Shown one piece after another: positions 1 through 4,201 of a stretch of 5,318 nt of DNA; position 1 is the stretch's first letter; every line of letters starts with the position of its first letter. Under the pieces are notes generated by a model. That model made no database searches and was not told the origin of the DNA. It saw only the letters and a list, made by a program, of their open reading frames with translations. Location of the stretch: NCBI GenBank assembly GCA_937981305.1, contig CALJPB010000119.1:1-5318 (forward strand). The letters are read 5' to 3'. The position numbers and the translations under genes are program-made. Origin of the DNA: an uncultured Selenomonas sp. (GTDB taxonomy: Bacteria; Bacillota; Negativicutes; Selenomonadales; Selenomonadaceae).

Positions 1-889
1 TGTGCAGGTAGGTAAGGGAGGCGAGTATGACATCGTAGTCCGTATTGTTGTTGTAGGTTTTGCCGATAAACTTATACCCGAAATCGCTCTCCGTGCGGCG
101 GTAGCCAATACCGAAATCGAGGATGTCCTTGTTCCGCGCGGTGTAGGAGAGGAACCGCTGATAGTGGAAATCGACGTTCGTGCTTCTGCCGCCGATGTTC
201 ACATCGAACAGATTGCGTGCGCCCGTGTCATAGTTATCGATGTTGGTGCGCCCGTAGCTGACGCTCGCGGAGATCGCGCCTTTCCACTCCGGCATGAGCT
301 TCCGATAGGAGAGTGCGCCGACCTTCACATCGCCGAAATGCCCCGGAGAGGTGACGAATGCCACACCGAGGCTGTCCGCGCATCCCGAGATATTCGTGTT
401 GAGGTAGGTGAGCGAGGTGCGCCAGTCGCCCGTGTAGTCCGTTCCCGTGTTGCTGACCGAGAGGCGGACATGGTCGCTCTTTTTCTCCTGCACATGGACC
501 GTAACGCGGTATGCTCCTGCGCCCGCAGGGGTGAACTCGGTGTTGAGGAGAAGTCCGCCCGTGTCGTTGACGCTCTGGATCTGCTGCGAGAGGGTGCGGA
601 TGTTCACGGTGTCGCGCGAGAGCTCGGGCAGCAGCGCACGAATGGTCGCCTCGCCGGACTCTCCCGCCCCCTGAACGATGACAGCACTCACACGCACGTT
701 CATGTTCCGCGTGTCCATCGCCGTTGCGTTCTTCTCCGCCGCACTGCGCACAGCCATCTCCGAACGCTCGATGGCGCGTGCCGCACTGTCGCGGTCGCTG
801 TCCGCAGCCGCCGATGCCGTCCCATAGTTCAGCAGTGCGCCCCCCGCGAGCATTGCCGCCGCGAGCATCCTTGCCTTCGTTTTCTTCAT
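1..889 (-). CDS. TpsB/ShlB-family two-partner secretion outer-membrane transporter (5' part)
   Basis: This is the first 296 codons of an outer-membrane transporter of the ShlB/FhaC/HecB class, which recognises a large exported TpsA partner in the periplasm and moves it across the outer membrane. Residues 1-27 form a signal peptide (MKKTKAR, then a hydrophobic stretch) with a likely cut after TASA. Residues about 63-138 resemble the ShlB-type POTRA domain, including IRTLSQQIQSVNDTGG and the closing strand YRVTVHVQEKK. From about 140 (VRLSVSNTGTDYTGDWR) the alternating polar/aromatic strands fit the start of a 16-strand barrel. Only one POTRA is visible, whereas characterised FhaC has two. The start was chosen for its basic n-region and an upstream AAAGGATGG; M8 and M13 are alternatives. 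The gene runs off the left edge, so the rest of the barrel and any tpsA partner are unseen. The family call comes from motif recall, not a search. Confidence 0.82.
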   Translation of the reverse strand, partial: MKKTKARMLAAAMLAGGALLNYGTASAAADSDRDSAARAIERSEMAVRSAAEKNATAMDTRNMNVRVSAVIVQGAGESGEATIRALLPELSRDTVNIRTLSQQIQSVNDTGGLLLNTEFTPAGAGAYRVTVHVQEKKSDHVRLSVSNTGTDYTGDWRTSLTYLNTNISGCADSLGVAFVTSPGHFGDVKVGALSYRKLMPEWKGAISASVSYGRTNIDNYDTGARNLFDVNIGGRSTNVDFHYQRFLSYTARNKDILDFGIGYRRTESDFGYKFIGKTYNNNTDYDVILASLTYLH

Positions 890-966
890 GCCTCTACCAT
901 CCTTTCGGAAGCACGCCCCGCCGTGCTGCATCCACACACACAGACAACGCGCACCTCGCTCCGCTT

Positions 967-985
967 CGCCGCACAATCTGCGGCG
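967..985 (-). promoter_or_regulatory. Small GC hairpin in the tpsB leader
   Basis: CGCCGCA and TGCGGCG form a perfect 7-bp stem around a 5-nt loop. On the minus strand it lies between the long leader hairpin and the tpsB start, inside the predicted untranslated region. No U-run follows it (AAGCGG comes next), so it does not look like an intrinsic terminator. Any regulatory role is inference. Confidence 0.4.
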
Positions 986-997
986 CGTTATTGTGGC

Positions 998-1042
998 ACA
1001 TATTAAATATCTGCGGACAGACTTATCCACAGTTTAATATGT
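998..1042 (-). promoter_or_regulatory. Long hairpin predicted at the very 5' end of the tpsB mRNA
   Basis: The outer arms ACATATTAAA (998-1007) and TTTAATATGT (1033-1042) are perfect 10-bp complements. Inside them CTGCGGACA (1011-1019) faces TATCCACAG (1024-1032), with a 3-nt bulge on one side and a 4-nt loop. Read as minus-strand RNA, the two non-Watson-Crick positions become G-U wobbles, giving about 19 pairs. Read as plus-strand RNA, the same positions are C-A mismatches. The structure is therefore better formed in the tpsB-sense transcript. The predicted transcription start, 7 bases past the -10 box at 1049-1054, falls at about 1042, the first base of the stem. A DNA-level operator is the main alternative. 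Confidence 0.55.
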
Positions 1043-1048
1043 ATTGAA

Positions 1049-1078
1049 ATTATAGCACGTGTCACCCCCCCGTCTAGA
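1049..1078 (-). promoter_or_regulatory. Extended -10 promoter for tpsB, with a G7 run in the spacer
   Basis: On the minus strand TGC-TATAAT (1057 to 1049) is a perfect -10 hexamer with the TG extension. No good -35 box sits at 16-18 bp: TCTAGA at an 18-bp spacing matches only about three positions, so the extended -10 probably carries the promoter. A run of seven G residues (1065-1071) lies between the -10 and the -35 region. The predicted leader is about 150 bases. Confidence 0.55.
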
Positions 1079-1138
1079 CTTTTGTCCCAATTATTCTATT
1101 GTTTTAATTTATGAAAAAAGCCTATGACGGCAAGAAAT

Positions 1139-1178
1139 CGCGCACACAAACAGCGCAGCCGCACGCAGCTGCGCTGTT
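1139..1178. repeat. 40-bp direct repeat, copy 1 (left of nuclease gene)
   Basis: This copy matches 2221-2260 at 38 of 40 positions in the same orientation. Both copies begin CGCGCACACAAA and contain the same GCGCAGC...GCTGCGC hairpin with the identical loop CGCACGCA. The two differences (C1151/A2233 and G1176/T2258) are the two partners of one stem base pair, so pairing is kept. Confidence 0.85.
1149..1178 (-). terminator. Hairpin terminator of the nuclease gene
   Basis: AACAGCGCAGC and GCTGCGCTGTT form a perfect 11-bp stem with an 8-nt loop, starting 15 bases after the stop codon of the leftward nuclease gene. The trailing sequence on the minus strand is TTTGTGTG, a poor U-run, so termination may be only partial. 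Confidence 0.55.
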
Positions 1179-1193
1179 CCTTCTGCGCATATC

Positions 1194-2138
1194 CTACTGT
1201 TTGAGCAACTGTAAATAGTTTGCTCGTTTCGCAGGTGCGATGTGAAGTACATCCATCGCCCGTTCGGGAGGGAGGGAAAGCTCCTCCATCAGATGCCGTA
1301 GGTTTTGCAGCATCGCTTGCTGCGTTCCTTCCGCACGTCCTTCCGCACGTCCTTCCGCACGTCCTTCCGCACGTCCCTCGGCAAGCCCCAAATCACGCCC
1401 CTCGGCACGCCCCTCGGCAAGCCCAATCCGACGCGCGGCTCTCATCCCGCTGATGTAGTCCCGCAGTGCCTTCTCGCGCTGCTCGTACTGCCAACGCTCC
1501 ACATCGCTCTGCATAAAGACCTGCTCTGCCCGAATCGCCTCACTGATTGCCGCCTCGCTCATGGCCAGTTCCTCCGTTTCCCGTTCATTCAGTTTGTTTG
1601 AAAAATACGCGAGCCATTTCTCAATCCGTTTCATTTCCTTGACCGATTTCACATGAAATTTCGGGATCTCAAGAAAGTGGATTTCCAAGTCCTCCGTCAG
1701 CCGATGCCCACTTGCGATGTCGTACAGTCCGTACATATTATGGGCGTTCTCCTGCGGCAGCAGACGGAAATTCAGCAGATTGATCGTGATCGAACGGGTC
1801 AGATTTTCATAGTCCTCCCCCTTACGCAGGCTCTGATACATCTGCGCCCAGTAGTACAGCGTCCGCTTTTCCATATTCTGATAGTTCACCAGCTGAACCT
1901 CGATGTTGATCTTGCTGCCGTCGCTCACAACACCGTAAATATCGAGCCGCGAGAGCTTTTCCTCGCTAAACCTCGGATCAAATTCCCGATCAGCGAACGC
2001 GATGTCCGTGAGTTCATCCTCGCCCTCGCGTCCGAGCACGGCATTGAGGAAACTGAGTGTAATGCGCTTGCGCTCCTCCCTGCCAAAGACAAATTTGAAC
2101 AGATAGTCGTTCATTGGGTTGTAGTTCTGCCGCTTCAT
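1194..2138 (-). CDS. Rpn/PDDEXK_2 family nuclease (transposase-like)
   Basis: This 314-residue protein belongs to the PD-(D/E)XK nuclease-family transposase group (Rpn/YhgA-like, PDDEXK_2). The N-terminal motif NDYLFKFVFG and SFLNAVLG (residues 10-36) is typical of the family. The catalytic core is visible as LDIYG (D66) and INIEVQL (E80, Q82), the D...ExQ signature. YYWAQMYQSLRKGEDY (95-110) is also characteristic. Residues 160-235 are helical and charged. Residues 240-271 are an AEGR repeat, followed by a short C-terminal helical region. Escherichia coli Rpn proteins are DNA endonucleases that promote RecA-independent recombination; whether this one moves DNA is unknown. The start is supported by AAGGGAGG at 2149-2156, about 10 bases upstream. 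The gene has its own promoter and terminator and sits between envelope genes with no obvious functional link. The catalytic residues are intact, so it is not an evident pseudogene. Confidence 0.87.
   Translation of the reverse strand: MKRQNYNPMNDYLFKFVFGREERKRITLSFLNAVLGREGEDELTDIAFADREFDPRFSEEKLSRLDIYGVVSDGSKINIEVQLVNYQNMEKRTLYYWAQMYQSLRKGEDYENLTRSITINLLNFRLLPQENAHNMYGLYDIASGHRLTEDLEIHFLEIPKFHVKSVKEMKRIEKWLAYFSNKLNERETEELAMSEAAISEAIRAEQVFMQSDVERWQYEQREKALRDYISGMRAARRIGLAEGRAEGRDLGLAEGRAEGRAEGRAEGRAEGTQQAMLQNLRHLMEELSLPPERAMDVLHIAPAKRANYLQLLKQ
1327..1422 (-). repeat. 12-bp in-frame tandem repeat encoding AEGR units
   Basis: Eight 12-bp units lie end to end. The first four (1327-1374) are perfect copies of CCTTCCGCACGT. 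The next four (1375-1422) are variants such as CCCTCGGCACGC, with one divergent unit at 1387-1398 encoding DLGL. They specify repeated Ala-Glu-Gly-Arg in the nuclease. As the unit is four codons, gain or loss of copies would keep the frame. Confidence 0.9.
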
Positions 2139-2177
2139 CGTAGATGTCCCTCCCTTGCACGCAGATTGTCTTTTTCT

Positions 2178-2206
2178 ATTTTATCGTTTTTTTTCGATCG
2201 ATACAA
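2178..2206 (-). promoter_or_regulatory. Sigma-A-type promoter of the nuclease gene
   Basis: On the minus strand TTGTAT (2206-2201) and TAAAAT (2183-2178) are separated by exactly 17 bp, and the spacer contains an A8 run. The predicted start near 2171 gives a leader of about 33 bases before the ATG at 2138. Confidence 0.6.
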
Positions 2207-2220
2207 GGGAAACAGTTTCA

Positions 2221-2260
2221 CGCGCACACAAAAAGCGCAGCCGCACGCAGCTGCGCTTTT
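2221..2260. repeat. 40-bp direct repeat, copy 2 (right of nuclease gene)
   Basis: This is the partner of 1139-1178, same orientation, 38 of 40 identical. It lies upstream of the nuclease promoter and directly after the stop codon of the first DUF4198 gene, so the nuclease transcription unit is bracketed by the two copies. Confidence 0.85.
2231..2260 (-). terminator. Intrinsic terminator of the left DUF4198 gene
   Basis: AAAAGCGCAGC and GCTGCGCTTTT form a perfect 11-bp stem with an 8-nt loop. On the minus strand the stem runs into TTTTTGTGTG, a better U-run than in the other copy. It starts about 20 bases after the stop codon at 2281. Confidence 0.7.
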
Positions 2261-2280
2261 CTCGTTTGCAAAGATACGGC

Positions 2281-3003
2281 TTACTCCGCCGGGAGGATGA
2301 ACGAGAGGGAGCTGAACACCTTCTTCGTCACGTTCACATCGGCCGTCGGCAGCGCGACCTCCACACCGATCACGTTCAGACCGTCGTTCGACACACGCAC
2401 GGAGACGTAGCCGTTCTCGTCCGCCCGAATCACGGAGGAGAGGTTGCCCAGCACATCCGCAATCACGGGCGCATTCGCATACGGTGCGCCATCCTTGTAG
2501 ATGCGCAGGAGGAGCGTATCACCGCGCCGCAACATCAACGGGTTCACCACCGGAACGATCTGGATGGGGACGTTGTACAGCCCCGCCGGCTTCACATCCA
2601 TGCTCCAATAGTGGACGTTGTACTTGTAGGCATAGGTGACCGCCATCAGATTCTCAATGTCGGAGTAGTCCCGCGTCGGGATCACCTTGCCGTCCGTCGT
2701 CTTTGCGAAATAGCCGTAGTCAAAGAACGTCGCCGTCACGCCGAGATCATCGCCCGGCACGAGGATCATGTTCTTGTCCGTGTCGATGCGCTTCACCGTC
2801 GTCGGGTTGAACTTCACATCATAGGCATCAATGCGCTGCACGCAGTCGGGGTCGTAGATGTTGTCGAGAGGACCCTCGCCGAGTACCAGCGCCTTCTGAT
2901 CGAGGCGGTTCGCATAGTAGATGCCGTGCGCATCCGCAGGTACTGCGTACATGGAGAGTCCCAGTGCCGCGCCGAGCATTGCCGCCAACATTTTTTTCTT
3001 CAT
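2281..3003 (-). CDS. Exported DUF4198-family protein, paralogue A
   Basis: This 240-residue exported protein resembles the DUF4198 family, which has been loosely linked to nickel/cobalt uptake (NikM/CbiK-type annotation), though its biochemical role is not settled. Residues 1-25 are a clear signal peptide: MKKK, a hydrophobic core, then A23-D24-A25. Cleavage there would leave His26 as the mature N-terminus. The mature part has only two histidines, H26 and H131 (in NVHYW), and one cysteine, C54. The C-terminal part (about 155-216, RRGDTLLLRIYKDG, then ADENGYVSVRV) looks like an immunoglobulin-like beta domain of the sort seen in this family. The start at 3003 is preferred over an in-frame ATG at 3018 because the latter overlaps the GGGAGG site, which stands 7 bases from the chosen ATG. 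The gene is a close, gap-free paralogue of 3279-4001. It has its own promoter and terminator. Confidence 0.78.
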   Translation of the reverse strand: MKKKMLAAMLGAALGLSMYAVPADAHGIYYANRLDQKALVLGEGPLDNIYDPDCVQRIDAYDVKFNPTTVKRIDTDKNMILVPGDDLGVTATFFDYGYFAKTTDGKVIPTRDYSDIENLMAVTYAYKYNVHYWSMDVKPAGLYNVPIQIVPVVNPLMLRRGDTLLLRIYKDGAPYANAPVIADVLGNLSSVIRADENGYVSVRVSNDGLNVIGVEVALPTADVNVTKKVFSSLSFILPAE

Positions 3004-3062
3004 TACGTATCCTCCCATCGGGAAATCAATGAATCTGCGGAGACGGAGCCCCTTGTATTCTC

Positions 3063-3091
3063 ATTATAGTATAACAAATCTCAATTTGCAA
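3063..3091 (-). promoter_or_regulatory. Promoter of DUF4198 paralogue A
   Basis: TTGCAA (3091-3086) and a perfect TATAAT (3068-3063) are spaced by 17 bp on the minus strand. Predicted initiation near 3056 gives a leader of about 53 bases. The hexamers and spacing are the same as at paralogue B. Confidence 0.75.
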
Positions 3092-3131
3092 GAACGCATC
3101 TGATTTGTCCGAACGCATCAATCTCCGCATC
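3092..3131 (-). promoter_or_regulatory. Repeated GATGCG motifs just upstream of the paralogue A promoter
   Basis: On the minus strand GATGCGTTC occurs twice (3100-3092 and 3119-3111, start to start 19 bp), and a third GATGCG lies at 3131-3126. The nearest copy abuts the -35 box. The array is absent upstream of the paralogue B promoter. Activator or repressor binding is a guess from position and spacing. Confidence 0.3.
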
Positions 3132-3215
3132 GAGCCGCACACCGATCGCAATCGCCGCCCATGCAGGACAGAGCAGCGATCCTCCCGCCCTCTGCCGAAA
3201 CCTTTCTGCATACAA

Positions 3216-3259
3216 AAAGGGTGCTGCACGAAGTGATCAGCTTCGTGCAGCACCCCTTT
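3216..3259 (-). terminator. Intrinsic terminator of DUF4198 paralogue B
   Basis: The arms 3216-3233 and 3241-3259 pair over about 18 bp with one bulged G and a 7-nt loop. On the minus strand the stem is followed by TTTTT (3218-3214). It starts 20 bases after the stop codon at 3279. This is the strongest terminator in the window and is unrelated in sequence to the two 40-bp repeat hairpins. Confidence 0.85.
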
Positions 3260-3278
3260 CCGCTGTTCCGATCCCGTA

Positions 3279-4001
3279 TTACTCTGCCGGCAGAATGAAC
3301 GAAAGCGAGCTGAACACCTTCTTCGTCACGATCGGGTCATCCGTCGGGAAACCGACCTCTACACCGATGACATTCAGCCCGTTGTTCGCGACGCGCACAG
3401 AGATATAACCGTTCGCATCGGCTTTCATCTCATTGGTCAGATCGCCGAGCACATCCGCGATCACGGGCGCATTCGCATAGGGCTCGCCGTCCTTGTAGAT
3501 GCGCAGGCGGAGCGTATCACCGCGCCGCAGCGTCAACGGATTCACCGCCGGCACGATCTGGATCGGCACGTTGTAGATCGCCCCCGGTGTCACATTCTCA
3601 TTCCAGTAGTGGATGTTGTACTTGACCGCATAGGTAACCGCCTTGAGATTCGGGACGCTCATAAAATCGCGCGTCGGGATCACCTTGCCGTCCGTCGTCT
3701 TTGCGAAATAGCCGTAGTCAAAGAACGTCGCCGTCACGCCGAGGTCATCGCCCGGCACGATGCTGACATTCTTCTCGCCGTCCATGCGCTCCACCGTCGT
3801 CGGCTGGAAATTCACATCATAGGCATCAATGTGCTGCACACAGGCGGGATTGTAGGCATTGTCGAGCGGCCCCTCGCCGAGCACCAGCGTGTGCATATCA
3901 ATGCGATTCGCAAAGAAAACCCCATGCGCGTCTGCGGGTGCAGCATACATGGAGAGTCCCATCGCTGCGCCGAGCATTGCTGCCAAAAACTTTTTCTTCA
4001 T
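3279..4001 (-). CDS. Exported DUF4198-family protein, paralogue B
   Basis: This 240-residue protein aligns end to end with 2281-3003 without gaps; by hand count about 57 positions differ, so identity is near 76%. It shares the signal peptide ending A23-D24-A25, the predicted mature N-terminal His26, C54 and H131 (NIHYW). It also carries extra histidines at 37 and 57 that paralogue A lacks. Residues 82-112 (VPGDDLGV to IPTRD) are identical in both proteins. Differences cluster at 28-38, 49-81, 113-140, 187-196 and 217-224, consistent with variable surface loops. The start at 4001 is set by GGGAGG seven bases upstream and the MKKK n-region; an upstream in-frame ATG at 4049 would lie at about the transcription start. 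It has its own promoter and a strong terminator, so the two paralogues could be expressed independently. Function within DUF4198 is unknown. Confidence 0.78.
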   Translation of the reverse strand: MKKKFLAAMLGAAMGLSMYAAPADAHGVFFANRIDMHTLVLGEGPLDNAYNPACVQHIDAYDVNFQPTTVERMDGEKNVSIVPGDDLGVTATFFDYGYFAKTTDGKVIPTRDFMSVPNLKAVTYAVKYNIHYWNENVTPGAIYNVPIQIVPAVNPLTLRRGDTLRLRIYKDGEPYANAPVIADVLGDLTNEMKADANGYISVRVANNGLNVIGVEVGFPTDDPIVTKKVFSSLSFILPAE

Positions 4002-4057
4002 TAGAATTCCTCCCATCAAAAAAGGGGTTCTGCGGGGACATCCCGCCACTCTCGCAT

Positions 4058-4086
4058 ATTATAATATAATTGATTTCTATTTGCAA
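4058..4086 (-). promoter_or_regulatory. Promoter of DUF4198 paralogue B
   Basis: TTGCAA (4086-4081) and TATAAT (4063-4058) are 17 bp apart on the minus strand, matching the paralogue A promoter. The predicted start near 4051 gives a leader of about 50 bases. It lies back to back with the rightward promoter proposed at 4109-4137. Confidence 0.75.
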
Positions 4087-4108
4087 TAACAAAGAGCTTT
4101 TTGTTTCA

Positions 4109-4137
4109 TTGTCATCTCATCAAATACTAATCATATT
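4109..4137 (+). promoter_or_regulatory. Candidate promoter of the LPP20-like gene
   Basis: TTGTCA (4109-4114, five of six matches to the -35 consensus) is followed after 17 bp by CATATT (4132-4137, four of six). The predicted start near 4144 gives a leader of about 57 bases. TATAGA at 4173-4178 is another possible -10 but has no convincing -35. Confidence 0.4.
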
Positions 4138-4185
4138 CTCACCCCTCTCTATCTTTTATTTGAGATATTCGATATAGACAGCTAT

Positions 4186-4201
4186 AAAGGAGGAATATTC
4201 C
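4186..4201 (+). promoter_or_regulatory. Ribosome binding site overlapping a perfect palindrome
   Basis: AAAGGAGG (4186-4193) stands 8 bases before the ATG at 4202 and fixes that start. The ten bases directly before the ATG (GGAATATTCC, 4192-4201) are a perfect palindrome that shares the last two bases of the Shine-Dalgarno. Just upstream TATAG-ACAG-CTATA (4173-4186) is another small stem. Confidence 0.65.

Larger units (their letters stand above)
890..1193. other. Intergenic region between tpsB and the nuclease gene
   Basis: This 304-base gap has no credible gene. From left to right it holds the tpsB ribosome binding site (about 897-907), a small GC hairpin (967-985), a long inverted repeat (998-1042), an extended -10 promoter pointing left (1049-1057) with a C7/G7 run beside it (1065-1071), an AT-rich stretch with no assigned role (about 1079-1138) and the nuclease-gene terminator (1149-1178). 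Confidence 0.7.

Noticed and set aside
2..1006. Long open frame on the plus strand opposite tpsB
   Set aside because: It is the antisense shadow of the tpsB reading frame. Its translation is Arg/Val/His-rich with no signal or motif, while the minus strand gives a signal peptide, POTRA and barrel strands.
1327..1422. Tandem repeat considered as a CRISPR or iteron array
   Set aside because: The 12-bp units are contiguous without spacers, in frame, and encode a protein repeat typical of PDDEXK_2 proteins.
3006..3022. Small UCCC-GAU-GGGA stem that would cover the paralogue A ribosome site
   Set aside because: Only four Watson-Crick pairs with a 3-nt loop and no clear equivalent in paralogue B, so no regulatory claim is made.
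2155..3069. Long plus-strand frames opposite the DUF4198 genes (also 3609-4004)
   Set aside because: Both copies show similar His/Arg-rich antisense translations because the genes are paralogues. The minus-strand frames have signal peptides, ribosome sites and promoters.
3080..3210. Possible decayed minus-strand gene end (…RLDAEIDAFGQIRC…) between the DUF4198 genes
   Set aside because: About 43 codons without a start or ribosome site, weak third-position bias, and it runs through the paralogue A -35 region. Too little to call a pseudogene.
3026..3253. 75-codon minus-strand frame in the spacer between the paralogues
   Set aside because: It starts inside the terminator of paralogue B and covers the promoter of paralogue A; Cys/Arg-rich composition with no recognisable motif.
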